In this document: piece by piece, positions 26,427 through 36,044 of the stretch | Layout of the letters: the number at the start of each line of letters is the position of its first letter | Numbering within the stretch: the stretch's first letter is position 1 | Notes under the pieces: generated by a model | Told to the model about the DNA's origin: nothing | The model's input: the letters and a program-made list of their open reading frames with translations, nothing else | Databases searched by the model: none | Program-made: the position numbers and the translations under genes | Assembly: GCF_022812285.1 (NCBI RefSeq) | Contig: NZ_CP093300.1 | Location: forward strand, 4,154,001-4,218,000 | Direction: 5' to 3' | DNA from: Alkalihalobacillus sp. LMS39 | GTDB lineage: Bacteria; Bacillota; Bacilli; Bacillales; Bacillaceae_F | DNA length: 64,000 bases

Positions 26427-28112
26427 ATGTTAAAAAATCTATTTAAATTTAAAGAGAACAAAAAACAAGCTAAACATCCTGAAATATTAGAAAAACCTGT
26501 TGTTTTAAGTCATTTAACTCATTCTATCCCAGAACATGCTAAAGGATATATGCTAAGTGGATATAGTATTGCTTTAGAAGGATGGCGAAGAGGCTTACAA
26601 TTATCATTAAAAGTCATATTTGACACTCCATCTAAAACAAGAATTCCGATAATCACTTTAAGTGACGGTAACAATGTGTATAAATTTAAATATACACGCG
26701 CTAATACAGTATCTAAAGAAGCAATTACGACCTGTGTAAATAAAGAGCTAACAAAAAAAGCCTTATTAGACGCAAATGTAGAAACACCCATTGGAAAACT
26801 CTTTAAAAATACAGCTTCAGATCAAGATTTTATCTATTATGCAAACGAAATCGGCTATCCCGTCGTCATTAAACCTTCAAATGGAACGGGTGGTAAAGGT
26901 GTTATTGGAAATATTCAGTCTGATGAAGAGTTAGTTGAAGGTCTCCAGTATATTAAAGAAGAGTTAAAAATTAAAGAGTGCATTATACTTGAGAAATTTT
27001 ATAAAGGACAAGACCATCGTTTTTATGTCGTTGATGGTAAAGTAGTCGCTGCTTATAAAAGGGATCCTCTTAGTGTTGTAGGAAATGGTAAAGATAGCAT
27101 TCGCCAGTTATTACACTTAAAAGAATTGGAAAGAAAGAAAAATCCAGCCTTAATGACAAGACCAATAAAAATTGATAAAGAAACGACAACTTTACTAGAT
27201 CGGATGGGCTATACGCTGGATACTGTACTTAAAGAAAACGAGAGAGTTTTCTTAAAATCAAAAAATAATGTGACAGCTGGTGGTGATGCTATTGATATGA
27301 CTGAAAAAGTATCACCTAAAATGAAGGCTCTAGCGATATCAGCTGTTAAGGCAATACCTACATTATCGCATGCAGGTGTCGATTTAATTATTGATGAAGA
27401 AACTGACAATGGTGCTGTTATTGAGATTAATTCTAGACCTCATATTACAGCTCATTTGTTTCCAGCAGCTGGGACTTCTAGAGATGTCCCAAGTGCTTTA
27501 ATCGATTACTTTTTTCCAGAGACTAAAAATTACAATCGAGAAGGAAGAGCGAATCTTTATTTTGACTTCGACACCATTTTTGAAAACACTTATTTAAAAG
27601 GGAATATGGAAGAAGTTATTGTACCATCTATTCCAGGAGACATCGTTCTAAAACGTTATAACTTAACTCTTCTTGAGAAAACAGATAGTTTTACTAGATG
27701 GTTACAACTTACCTCTAAAAAAAATAAGGTAAGTGGACACGCAAAACTAATTAATAAAACATTGAGTATAGTCTTAGCAGGAACAGAAAGTGACATCGCT
27801 ACATTACTCTCACAAATTAATAAAAAAATAAAGGATTATAAAGGTTCTCCTTCTTTAATTGAAAAGAAAAGAACCACTCCTGTTAAACAAGGCTTTTTTA
27901 TTGATGAACTATCAAGTCAAGAATCTGTAGAGTTAGAGCTACCACCGTCATATCAATCAGATGTTGAAAGGTTAATTCAAGCTGTATACGACACAAACAA
28001 CAATGGTTCGCGAAGAATTACATCAGATGAAGAATTTGAAGTGTTAAGAGCACAATTAAAAAATGTTCAAAATGAATTAGAGGCTTATAAAGAAAAATAT
28101 GGTGAATTATAG
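26427..28112 (+). CDS. ATP-grasp ligase with acylphosphatase-like domain (cyanophycin synthetase/GshF-like ATP-grasp)
   Basis: 561 residues. An N-terminal alpha/beta part (about 20-100) leads into an ATP-grasp domain (about 105-365). Seen there: PVVIKPSNGTGGKGV (ATP loop), the DHRFYVVDGKVVAAYKRDP strand, NVTAGGDAIDMTEKV as in cyanophycin synthetase/GshF, and the metal site GAVIEINSRPHI. Residues about 400-470 resemble an acylphosphatase fold (VSGHAKLINKTLSIVLAG), and 530-561 form a coiled coil. There is no Mur-ligase domain, so it is not a full cyanophycin synthetase. The family joins a carboxylate to an amine with ATP. Its pairing with CapA suggests an amino-acid polymer or peptide conjugate; the product is unknown. 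Confidence 0.8.
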   Translation: MLKNLFKFKENKKQAKHPEILEKPVVLSHLTHSIPEHAKGYMLSGYSIALEGWRRGLQLSLKVIFDTPSKTRIPIITLSDGNNVYKFKYTRANTVSKEAITTCVNKELTKKALLDANVETPIGKLFKNTASDQDFIYYANEIGYPVVIKPSNGTGGKGVIGNIQSDEELVEGLQYIKEELKIKECIILEKFYKGQDHRFYVVDGKVVAAYKRDPLSVVGNGKDSIRQLLHLKELERKKNPALMTRPIKIDKETTTLLDRMGYTLDTVLKENERVFLKSKNNVTAGGDAIDMTEKVSPKMKALAISAVKAIPTLSHAGVDLIIDEETDNGAVIEINSRPHITAHLFPAAGTSRDVPSALIDYFFPETKNYNREGRANLYFDFDTIFENTYLKGNMEEVIVPSIPGDIVLKRYNLTLLEKTDSFTRWLQLTSKKNKVSGHAKLINKTLSIVLAGTESDIATLLSQINKKIKDYKGSPSLIEKKRTTPVKQGFFIDELSSQESVELELPPSYQSDVERLIQAVYDTNNNGSRRITSDEEFEVLRAQLKNVQNELEAYKEKYGEL

Positions 28113-28114
28113 CT

Positions 28115-28143
28115 AAAAAAACCGGGAATAACCCGGTTTTTTT
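28115..28143 (+). terminator. Terminator of the CapA/ATP-grasp operon
   Basis: ACCGGG/CCCGGT with a 5-base loop, an A-run before it and seven T after it. It lies immediately after the stop codon. Confidence 0.95.
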
Positions 28144-28201
28144 AGGTTTCAGACTATACTCATTTCATATTTATTGCTAATCCCTATAAACAATGATGCT
28201 T

Positions 28202-29230
28202 CTATTTCGGTGCGCTAACGGACGCTCTTATCATTAACTCTCCTTGAATGACGATTTTCTCAGCAGGGTATGGCATGTGATTTTTACGCCAAATCAATTT
28301 TGATACGGCGCGCTTTCCTAATAACTCCCTTAAAAGATGAACAGTTGCTAGTGGTGGATTCGTATACAAGCTGATATCCAAATTATCAAACCCTGTCACC
28401 GAGCAATCCTCCGGTACTCGAAAAGAGAACTGATGCAACGTTTTCATAACTTTACTTGCAATATCATCATTTGCACAAACAAATGCCGTCGGAAAAATTC
28501 GATCACCATCTATTCTTTCTTGCACCCACTTTTCAAATTTGTTCGAAAAAGAAGTTTCATAAGGAATTTCAACCTTTAAATCTTCACTGTTTTCAGCTAA
28601 ATTTGCTTTTTCGATTGCAGAACGAAACCCTAGCCAACGGTCAAAAAAACTTTTAGAAAAGGATGTATCACCGACAAATACTAATTTTTCATGGCCAAGT
28701 GTCAGAAGATGCGATGTCATTTTATAGATCCCATCATAATTATCTGTAAAAATGGCATCCGCCTTAATCAAAGGTTCTTCATGGTCAATAAGGACAATGG
28801 GTACATTAAATTGCTGTAAATCCACTAGTTTTTCTGAAGAAATTCTACCGACACCTATTATACCAAGTAACCCTTTCGTTTGAATCATTCCCTCGATTTT
28901 CTGATCTTGATTTATAATAACGAGCCCACATTGCCTCTCAGAAACTTCTTCTGATAACCCTTCAATAATACTTCCCCAATATTGTGATTCATGCTGATAT
29001 CCACGCTCAGGAATAACAACGATAACAAAAGCCGAGTAGTCCTTTCCAACCTCATCCTGCTTTTGTTGTTCAGTTTGTTTAAAGTATCCTAATTGTTGAG
29101 CGACAAATAAAATCTTTTCCCTCGTTTTTTCACTTACACCTGATTTTCCATTTAACGTCTTTGAAACAACATATTTTGAAACCCCTGCTGTATTTGCGAT
29201 TTGTTGCATCGTAATTTTTTTTCGAGACAT
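28202..29230 (-). CDS. LacI-family transcriptional regulator (orphan)
   Basis: A 342-residue LacI/GalR regulator with an N-terminal helix-turn-helix (ITMQQIANTAGVSKYVVSKT) and a sensor domain ending FRVPEDCSVTGFDNLDISLYTNPPLATV. AGAGGTG precedes the ATG. Its upstream region holds TTGTTA-18-TATACT, a plausible SigA promoter. No sugar gene touches it: the CapA operon lies downstream and a GGDEF-EAL gene upstream. The nearest sugar genes in this arm are the beta-mannosidase operon 3 kb away, so regulation of that operon is possible but not shown. Confidence 0.85.
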   Translation of the reverse strand: MSRKKITMQQIANTAGVSKYVVSKTLNGKSGVSEKTREKILFVAQQLGYFKQTEQQKQDEVGKDYSAFVIVVIPERGYQHESQYWGSIIEGLSEEVSERQCGLVIINQDQKIEGMIQTKGLLGIIGVGRISSEKLVDLQQFNVPIVLIDHEEPLIKADAIFTDNYDGIYKMTSHLLTLGHEKLVFVGDTSFSKSFFDRWLGFRSAIEKANLAENSEDLKVEIPYETSFSNKFEKWVQERIDGDRIFPTAFVCANDDIASKVMKTLHQFSFRVPEDCSVTGFDNLDISLYTNPPLATVHLLRELLGKRAVSKLIWRKNHMPYPAEKIVIQGELMIRASVSAPK

Positions 29231-29307
29231 TACAGAGCACCTCTGTCCTTTATACCTACTTGTTTTTTTTGTTAGTATAGCAGTTATATTAGAAGGATAA
29301 CAACAAA

Positions 29308-29340
29308 AAAAGTATCCATTTTCACAGAGCGGATACTTTT
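29308..29340 (-). terminator. Stand-alone terminator upstream of the orphan lacI
   Basis: A 10-bp perfect stem with a 13-base loop, followed on the minus strand by TTTTTTTGTTG. It would isolate lacI from readthrough or end a small unknown transcript. Confidence 0.65.
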
Positions 29341-29558
29341 CTTATCATTTCCTTCGTCAATATTGAGAGCATACAAATATCGTCACTTATTGTTTCACTA
29401 ACTTGAGCTTACTCTAAAAAAAATCTAAAGGACATACATTGACTAGCTGTTCATACTTTTCTTTTATCTCTGTCACTGTATTTTTTATTTTCTTCATCCC
29501 CCCAATTAAAGCAGATGAATGAGCTTACATGGTTTCTTCAGATTTATATGAAAAAAAA

Positions 29559-29594
29559 GAAGTGTTTGAAGGGCATACCTCCTCCAAACACTTC
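29559..29594 (-). terminator. Terminator of the second GGDEF-EAL gene
   Basis: GAAGTGTTTG/CAAACACTTC followed on the minus strand by a run of T. Confidence 0.9.
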
Positions 29595-29614
29595 TTTTAT
29601 ATATCAAAAGCTCG

Positions 29615-32269
29615 TTACGTAAACCATTTCACCAATTCATGACTTGGCAATGGCTTACTAAACAAGTATCCTTGCATACAAGTACATCCCATTTGTTCAA
29701 GCACCTGTTTTTGTTCCTCTTCTTCAACACCTTCAGCAATTAAGTTTAATTGTAAATTAGTTGCTAATGTAATGACGGAATCGACAATCGCTTTACACGC
29801 TTTATCTTGTTGTAACTCTCTAACAAATTCTCGTGGAATTTTCAATGTATGAATTGGGAGCTTCCCTAAATATGATAAGGAAGAATATCCTGTTCCAAAA
29901 TCATCTATCGAAACTTTAATCCCCATTTCTTGTATCGCCTGTAATTTTGCTATTGTTTTTTCAACATTCGTCATCGCTACAGCTTCTGTTATTTCTAATT
30001 CTAAATACATCGGATTAAAACCTGTTTCCTCTAGTATTGTTGAAATCATCCTAACTAACTGACTTGACTGAAACTGCAGCGGCGATAAATTCACCGAAAC
30101 TTTCAACTGGTAACCCAAGTCATGCCAATGTTTTCCTTGTTCACAAGCTTCTCGCATGACTCGTTCACCAATCGGAATGATTAATCCTGTTTCTTCGGCA
30201 ATTCCGATAAAATGGGCTGGTCCAAGTAAACCTAATGTTGGATGGTTCCATCGAATTAACGCTTCTACCCCATACATTTTGTTTCTCTTCGTATCCATTT
30301 GTGGTTGATAGTGTAAGAGAAATTCTTTATTTCGTAATGCTTTGTGCAAGTCACTTTCAATGACAAATTTATGAGTCGGTTGAATTTCCATTGTTTTATC
30401 ATAAATTTTATACTGACTTTTTCCTTCGCTTTTCGCTTCATACATTGCGATATCAGCTTTTTTCAATAAGGTAACAGACGTATTATGATCGTCATGATAG
30501 TGAACAACGACTCCAATACTTGGGGTTGCATAAATTTCATGCTTTCGGATATTATACGGCTTACTTAACACATCAATAATCGTTTTAACCAATTGTTCAA
30601 TGACAGCTTCATCTTGAAACTGACGAATTAAGAGTGCAAATTCATCTCCACCATGCCGAGCAAGAGTATAGTCTTCCTGACAAACTCGTTGAATTCGCTT
30701 TGTCATCTCAACAAGAAGTTCATCCCCTGCATCGTGACCAAGTGTATCATTAATGATTTTAAATCGATCAACATCCATATACAACACAGCTAGTTTCTCA
30801 CTAGGTCGGTATTCTTTTTCCAATTCGGAATTTACACTCTGTTCAAACGAAAAGCGGTTTGGTAGTCCAGTAAGTACATCATGGTAAGCAAGAAAATTTA
30901 ATTCTTCCTCTGTCCGCTTAAAATCTGTTACATTTTTCCCAATTCCAAATACGCCGACTACCTCTTCATCGATAATGATGGGAACAAGTGTAATGTTTAC
31001 ATGATGCACATTCCCAAAATAATCTTTTATCGGTACTTCATAATATTGAGGTTTCCCTTCTAGTACTTTATGAAAAAAATAGGAAGCATTTTCGAGTTCA
31101 CTTTCAGCAACAAGTGTTACTATCGATTGTCCGGCCAATTTGTTTATCGAATAACCCGTCAGTTTTGCGCATGCTTCGTTGGCACTTAAAAACCTTCCTT
31201 TAACATCTAATGAAAAAACCGGGTCAGGATGATATTCAAATAACGACCGATAACGCTGGGCACTAAGTGATAACTCTTTGTTTTGTTCGTTAAATTTCCT
31301 TAAAAAATGTTTATTTTCGATTAAGATGAGAAATTGCCGAATAATCACTAACATTATTGCTATATAAGACCCTACTGTTAACGATGTTACTTGTGTATTT
31401 TGATTCACGATAACGACCATTAGTAACAAAACAATACTTACAAGGGGAGCAATAATTTGAACTTTTGTAAATGAGTGTGTCGGTCTCTTTGTTTCTGAAA
31501 CGCCTTCAACCAATTGCTCGCGGAAAAAACTAGCATAACCTACTAATAGTAATGAAAATGTAAACAACGGATCAAACAAACTTCCTGTTTCATAGTTTCC
31601 TGTTAGCTGTAAATACATATAACCAGTATCAGCTACAACTTGCATCGCTATCCCGACAAAAAGAATAACAAGAACTATTTGAAGTTTAGTTTTTTGAGAA
31701 TATAGAAAAAGAATAACAATACTAAAAAATAAAAGAAGGTCTCCGATAGGATAACCTATTGACACAAATAGAAACACCCCTGTTAAATCAGGGTCTTGAA
31801 TTAATTCCCTAATAAACACATGAAAACTAAACGTTGCCGCCACAACCATAATAATTAATACTTCAAATACGTACCGGATATTAAGAAACACTTTGTTATC
31901 AAAGCATACAAGATATGAAAATGCTAGTAAATAAAAAATGATCTGTAGCTTATAAAACAAATCTGGTAAGCCAGGAAACGGAACTTCCACTTGTAAATAG
32001 CTTTCATAGTACATCCAAAATAGCTCTGCTATAAAATATTGAAAACAGCCAATAGCTAAAAATAACCAAAATAACCGTTGTTTTCGTTTCTCTCTTTTAG
32101 AAGCCATCCATAACCATATAGCAGCTATAAATGGGCCGATTGTTGAAAAAAGGTTACGGCCAAATACGGTACTCCATTTTTCAACATCACCGAAAACAAG
32201 GAGCAAATAATAGAGTACAATATATGTAAAGATAGCAACTAATATATATTTATTTTTACTCTTGTTCAT
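29615..32269 (-). CDS. Membrane PAS-GGDEF-EAL protein (c-di-GMP turnover)
   Basis: 884 residues: a 9-10-helix membrane region (about 8-315), a PAS domain (about 340-450; YRSLFEYHPDPVFSLDVKGR), GGDEF with intact motif at 540-544 and EAL with EAL at 669-671. EITEAVAMTN and DDFGTGYSSLSYL are also seen. All catalytic signatures look complete. The membrane region aligns without gaps to that of the protein at 19136-21463 around residues 212-240, so the two are paralogues; this one gained or retained a PAS domain. It is monocistronic, with its own terminator. Confidence 0.9.
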   Translation of the reverse strand: MNKSKNKYILVAIFTYIVLYYLLLVFGDVEKWSTVFGRNLFSTIGPFIAAIWLWMASKREKRKQRLFWLFLAIGCFQYFIAELFWMYYESYLQVEVPFPGLPDLFYKLQIIFYLLAFSYLVCFDNKVFLNIRYVFEVLIIMVVAATFSFHVFIRELIQDPDLTGVFLFVSIGYPIGDLLLFFSIVILFLYSQKTKLQIVLVILFVGIAMQVVADTGYMYLQLTGNYETGSLFDPLFTFSLLLVGYASFFREQLVEGVSETKRPTHSFTKVQIIAPLVSIVLLLMVVIVNQNTQVTSLTVGSYIAIMLVIIRQFLILIENKHFLRKFNEQNKELSLSAQRYRSLFEYHPDPVFSLDVKGRFLSANEACAKLTGYSINKLAGQSIVTLVAESELENASYFFHKVLEGKPQYYEVPIKDYFGNVHHVNITLVPIIIDEEVVGVFGIGKNVTDFKRTEEELNFLAYHDVLTGLPNRFSFEQSVNSELEKEYRPSEKLAVLYMDVDRFKIINDTLGHDAGDELLVEMTKRIQRVCQEDYTLARHGGDEFALLIRQFQDEAVIEQLVKTIIDVLSKPYNIRKHEIYATPSIGVVVHYHDDHNTSVTLLKKADIAMYEAKSEGKSQYKIYDKTMEIQPTHKFVIESDLHKALRNKEFLLHYQPQMDTKRNKMYGVEALIRWNHPTLGLLGPAHFIGIAEETGLIIPIGERVMREACEQGKHWHDLGYQLKVSVNLSPLQFQSSQLVRMISTILEETGFNPMYLELEITEAVAMTNVEKTIAKLQAIQEMGIKVSIDDFGTGYSSLSYLGKLPIHTLKIPREFVRELQQDKACKAIVDSVITLATNLQLNLIAEGVEEEEQKQVLEQMGCTCMQGYLFSKPLPSHELVKWFT

Positions 32270-32684
32270 TCGTATGACCTGCTCTCTATTCCTTGTAGGT
32301 ATTTAGACCTTCCTCCCATGTGATTTTCATTCACTTTTAGTTTACACATAAAATATTATTCGCTATATTATTACAATAAACGACAAGCACTCCTTTATTT
32401 TACCATAATTATTTACCGTGTATATTGAAAATTTTAATTACCAAACAATAACAAAAAAAAATCCTTCTTTTCTTATATAGTGAAAAAGAAGCAGTTACAA
32501 AGAATTATTTTCAGAGTCCCATAACTATTTGAAATAAAAGACTATATCTCACTTGTATTTAATGAATGTATGTTACTGTCTTTTCACATTATAGTAAATC
32601 TTTTTTTACACCTTAACCCATCTAAAATTTTTTTAAGAATATAAAAAGCCAAGTCTCCCTTTTTCAAGAGGACTTGGCTATATT
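32270..32684. other. AT-rich intergenic region upstream of the GGDEF-EAL gene
   Basis: About 415 bases. Apart from the rocA terminator at 32647-32679, I see only the promoter area of the GGDEF-EAL gene. No convincing ORF or repeat. Confidence 0.5.
32647..32679 (-). terminator. Terminator of the rocD-rocA operon
   Basis: AGCCAAGTC/GACTTGGCT stem followed on the minus strand by TTTTTATATTC, just past the rocA stop. Confidence 0.9.
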
Positions 32685-34232
32685 TTAATACATTTCAGAT
32701 ATGGTTTTTGCTTGCATATGAAGAATTAAGTAATCTGGTCCACCTGCTTTTGAGTCAGTACCGGACATTTTAAAGCCACCAAACGGGTGATACCCAACAA
32801 TAGCTCCCGTACAATTGCGGTTAAAGTATAAATTACCGACGTGAAAATCTTCTTTCGCCTGTTCAATATGGTCTCGATTTTTTGTAATTACCGCTCCTGT
32901 TAAACCATATTCGGTATTATTTGCAATTTCTAATGCATGGTCAAAGCTTGTTGCCTTAGAAAACGCAACAACTGGTCCAAAAATTTCTTCTTGCATAATT
33001 CTTGAAGATGGAGCTGCATCAGCAAATACAGTCGGTTGAATAAAGTAACCTTTGCTACTATCGCCAGTTCCACCTGCCACAAGACGTGCTTCTTCTTTTC
33101 CGATATCAATATAGTTCATAATTTTCGTAAATGCCGCTTCATCAACAACAGGACCCATATACATGTCACCTGTAGTCGGTTCCCCTACCGATAACTCCTT
33201 CGTTAAAGCAATGACTTTTTCTAACACTTCCTCATACACATCTTCGTGAACAACTGCCCGCGATCCCGCTGAACACTTTTGCCCGGAAAAGCCAAATGCA
33301 GACGTGACAATGGACTGTGCTGCTAAATCAAGATCTGCTTCGTTATCAACGACAACAGTATCCTTTCCTCCCATTTCAACGATAACACGCTTTAAATGTT
33401 GTTGGCCTGGATGAACAACTGCTGCTTTTTCATACAATCTCACTCCTACATCACGCGAACCAGTAAACGTAATTAAACTCGTTTTCGGATGATCAACGAG
33501 GAAATCGCCCACTTCTGCACCACTACCTGGGATATAGTTCACCACACCTGCAGGTAACCCAGCTTCTTCAAGGACTTCCACAAACTTCGCACAAACAACA
33601 GGAGTCGTACTCGCTGGTTTTAACAATACGGTATTTCCTGTTACGATCGGAGCTACAGTTGTACCCGCCATAATAGCTAAAGCAAAATTCCACGGTGAAA
33701 TGGTTACACAAACTCCAGTAGGGGTGTAATAATAGCGATTATGCTCACCAATACGGCTATTTACTTGTTTACCCGCTTGTAGCTCAATCATTTGTCTTGC
33801 ATAATATTCGAGAAAATCAATGGCTTCTGCTGTATCAGCATCTGCTTCTTTCCACGGCTTTCCGGCTTCTTTTACTAACCATGCTGAAAACTCATGTTTG
33901 CGACGGCGAATAATGGCAGCTGCTCGAACAAGAATATTGGCTCTTTCTTCTGCCGTAACTTTTCTCCACGATTGAAACGCGTTTTCTGCCGTTTGAATCG
34001 CGTTTTCTGCAATTTCCTTATTTGCTTTAGAGACCATGCCAATCACTTCATTTTTATTTGAAGGATTAATGGAAGTAATTTTCTCTTGTGTCGTGATTCG
34101 CTCCCCACCAACAATAAGAGGATATTCTTTCCCTAATTGTTTTTCTACTAATTGAAGGGCTTCTATGAAAGCAAGTTTATTTTCCTCTACTGTAAAATCT
34201 GTGAATGGTTCATGTTTATAAACTGGTAACAT
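32685..34232 (-). CDS. rocA: L-glutamate gamma-semialdehyde (1-pyrroline-5-carboxylate) dehydrogenase
   Basis: A 515-residue aldehyde dehydrogenase, the exact usual length of RocA. It oxidises glutamate semialdehyde, the product of ornithine aminotransferase, to glutamate with NAD+. Seen: the NAD loop FTGSRDVG, the base Glu in [14 protein letters not shown], the nucleophilic Cys in [12 protein letters not shown], and the C-terminal [20 protein letters not shown]. It is the third gene of the rocD operon, so it should share the sigma-54 promoter upstream of rocD. Confidence 0.95.
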   Translation of the reverse strand: MLPVYKHEPFTDFTVEENKLAFIEALQLVEKQLGKEYPLIVGGERITTQEKITSINPSNKNEVIGMVSKANKEIAENAIQTAENAFQSWRKVTAEERANILVRAAAIIRRRKHEFSAWLVKEAGKPWKEADADTAEAIDFLEYYARQMIELQAGKQVNSRIGEHNRYYYTPTGVCVTISPWNFALAIMAGTTVAPIVTGNTVLLKPASTTPVVCAKFVEVLEEAGLPAGVVNYIPGSGAEVGDFLVDHPKTSLITFTGSRDVGVRLYEKAAVVHPGQQHLKRVIVEMGGKDTVVVDNEADLDLAAQSIVTSAFGFSGQKCSAGSRAVVHEDVYEEVLEKVIALTKELSVGEPTTGDMYMGPVVDEAAFTKIMNYIDIGKEEARLVAGGTGDSSKGYFIQPTVFADAAPSSRIMQEEIFGPVVAFSKATSFDHALEIANNTEYGLTGAVITKNRDHIEQAKEDFHVGNLYFNRNCTGAIVGYHPFGGFKMSGTDSKAGGPDYLILHMQAKTISEMY

Positions 34233-34260
34233 CGTTTCTCCTCCTTATAATTTTCTTTTA

Positions 34261-34512
34261 TTAGTCACACCCAACAGGTTGTGCATCTTCTTTTAAAACC
34301 GCTAATGTATAATCAGAAATAATCGAATCTCCTTCATGTACATTTACTTTTGAAATGACACCACTTGCACCTATTTTTACTTCATAAGACGTTCCATTTT
34401 TTGTTCGGATGAGAAATAGCGGTTCCCACTCATACACAAAAGAACCTTCTGTCACTAATATCTTTTCTACTGTTCCATTTGCAAGACTTGCCACCGTACG
34501 AAAACAATCCAT
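34261..34512 (-). CDS. Small biotinyl/lipoyl-like protein without a canonical attachment motif
   Basis: 83 residues with the hammerhead fold pattern of biotin/lipoyl carriers: a first half FRTVASLANGTVEKILVTEGSFVYEWEPL and a second half ASGVISKVNVHEGDSI. Where a biotin carrier has MKM, it reads RTKNGT, so modification is doubtful. It lies between rocD and rocA with short gaps (75 and 28 bases). Similar small proteins are usually labelled biotin carboxyl carrier subunits, but no carboxylase is near. A role in arginine catabolism, perhaps as a protein partner, is inference. Confidence 0.7.
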   Translation of the reverse strand: MDCFRTVASLANGTVEKILVTEGSFVYEWEPLFLIRTKNGTSYEVKIGASGVISKVNVHEGDSIISDYTLAVLKEDAQPVGCD

Positions 34513-34587
34513 TTCTTTCCTCCTCTAATTTTTACTAGAAAATGAACGATGCTGTTTTCTCTTGTCGGTTTCTTGTTGTTAGACAGC

Positions 34588-35781
34588 TTATTTTTGTAGA
34601 ACCTTCGTTATTTTTTCAATTGCCCACTCTAAATCAACTTCTTCAATGACTAATGGCGGGGCAAATCGGATAACATTTTCATGTGTTTCTTTACATAACA
34701 ATCCTTCTTCTTTCAATTGTTCACAATACTTCCTAGCAGGTACCGTTAATTCCACACCAATAAATAAACCTCGACCACGAACTTCTTTAATAATCGGGTT
34801 GGATATTTGCTTTAATTTTTCTTGTAAATAGTTTCCTAATTTAAACGAACGTTTAACAAGGTCTTCCTTTTCAATAACATCAAGTGCAGCAATAGCCACT
34901 GCGCAAGCTAATGGGTTTCCGCCAAATGTTGATCCATGCGATCCTGGCTCAAACACCCCAAGAATTGAACGATCTGCACAAACAACAGAAATAGGGAAGA
35001 CGCCTCCACCGAGAGCTTTTCCTAAAATATACATATCAGGCTCAACTCCATCCCAATCAGAAGCAAACAACTTGCCTGAGCGACCTAACCCCGATTGAAT
35101 TTCATCAGCAATAAACAATACATTTTCTTGTTTACATAAATCATAAGCTTCTTTTAGAAAGCCTTCAGGTGGGATAATAATACCTGCTTCACCTTGAATA
35201 GGCTCAATTAAAAACGCAGCTGTATTTGGAGTTATTGCCTTTTTCAATGCTTCAATATCACCATAAGGAATAACAACAATCCCCGGAAGCATTGGTCCAA
35301 ATCCTCTTTTATATTCATCATTTGAAGAAAGGGATACAGCTGTCATCGTTCTCCCGTGGAAGTTATCTTCACACACGATGATTTGGGCTTCATTATCAGG
35401 AACTCCCTTACAATCATATGCCCATCTTCTAGCCGCTTTAACTGCAGTTTCTACCGCTTCAGCACCTGTATTCATCGGGAGTATCATATTTTTCTTTGTT
35501 AAATTTGATACTTTCTCATAAAACGGGGCTAATTTATCATTATGAAAGGCACGAGAAGTTAATGTGATTTTTTCCGCTTGAGTTTTTAACGCTTCTATAA
35601 TTTTCGGGTGACAATGCCCTTGATTCACTGCAGAGTAGGCACTTAACATATCTAAATACTTATTTCCTTCTGGATCAGTTACCCACGCCCCTTTTGCTTC
35701 TGAAATTACAATTGGGAGTGGGTGATAATTATTTGCACCGTATGTTTCTGTTTGTTTAATAATCGATGTTGTTGATGTCAT
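34588..35781 (-). CDS. rocD: Ornithine aminotransferase
   Basis: A 397-residue class III PLP aminotransferase that converts ornithine and 2-oxoglutarate to glutamate semialdehyde and glutamate. Seen: the PLP lysine in [17 protein letters not shown], the PLP-contacting Asp in [34 protein letters not shown], and [16 protein letters not shown]. The frame is open for 44 more codons upstream, but that stretch contains the sigma-54 promoter. The ATG at 35781 has GGAGGAGG at correct spacing. First gene of rocD-(lipoyl-like)-rocA. Confidence 0.95.
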   Translation of the reverse strand: MTSTTSIIKQTETYGANNYHPLPIVISEAKGAWVTDPEGNKYLDMLSAYSAVNQGHCHPKIIEALKTQAEKITLTSRAFHNDKLAPFYEKVSNLTKKNMILPMNTGAEAVETAVKAARRWAYDCKGVPDNEAQIIVCEDNFHGRTMTAVSLSSNDEYKRGFGPMLPGIVVIPYGDIEALKKAITPNTAAFLIEPIQGEAGIIIPPEGFLKEAYDLCKQENVLFIADEIQSGLGRSGKLFASDWDGVEPDMYILGKALGGGVFPISVVCADRSILGVFEPGSHGSTFGGNPLACAVAIAALDVIEKEDLVKRSFKLGNYLQEKLKQISNPIIKEVRGRGLFIGVELTVPARKYCEQLKEEGLLCKETHENVIRFAPPLVIEEVDLEWAIEKITKVLQK

Positions 35782-35830
35782 TTTGTTTCCTCCTCCATAC
35801 TTGTAACGATTTCTTGTTTTACTTATAGTT

Positions 35831-35849
35831 AATGCAAAAACTATGCCAA
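35831..35849 (-). promoter_or_regulatory. Sigma-54 (SigL) -24/-12 promoter of rocD
   Basis: TTGGCATAGTTTTTGCAT on the minus strand. The GG and GC doublets are exactly 10 bases apart, 50 bases upstream of the rocD start. Confidence 0.95.
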
Positions 35850-35932
35850 CATGCTTTTTCCCTGTTTTTTTAACTGCCGATTTATGTTTCGCAAGCTTTT
35901 TTTTCGAATACATTGATAATTTTTCCTAAAAA

Positions 35933-35951
35933 TCGCAAAATATTTTTTCGT
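35933..35951. promoter_or_regulatory. Candidate RocR upstream activating sequence for rocD
   Basis: TCGCAAAATATTTTTTCG, an imperfect palindrome about 100 bases upstream of the -24 box. It shares the GCAAAAT core with the site upstream of rocF (40159-40174). Binding by RocR is inferred from position and family knowledge. Confidence 0.55.
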
Positions 35952-36044
35952 TTTATAAATTAATGCGTTAATAATAGAAAAATATATTTGCTCTCATAAC
36001 TTGTTCCTATTACACTAGTAACTAAGATAAAGGGGGAGTAAGTT

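Larger units (their letters stand above)
29231..29614. other. Intergenic region with two hairpins and a possible 27-codon ORF
   Basis: It holds the lacI promoter (near 29260-29300), a hairpin AAAAGTATCC/GGATACTTTT (29308-29340) oriented for minus-strand termination with a T-run, and the GGDEF-EAL terminator. A terminator upstream of lacI implies a short minus-strand transcript from 29340-29550. The only frame there is ATG 29497 to stop 29414 (MKKIKNTVTEIKEKYEQLVN...), with GGGGGG too close to the ATG to be a normal binding site. Confidence 0.35.

Noticed and set aside
35782-35913. 44-codon N-terminal extension of ornithine aminotransferase
   Set aside because: It overlaps the sigma-54 promoter; the inner ATG has a strong binding site and gives the family length.
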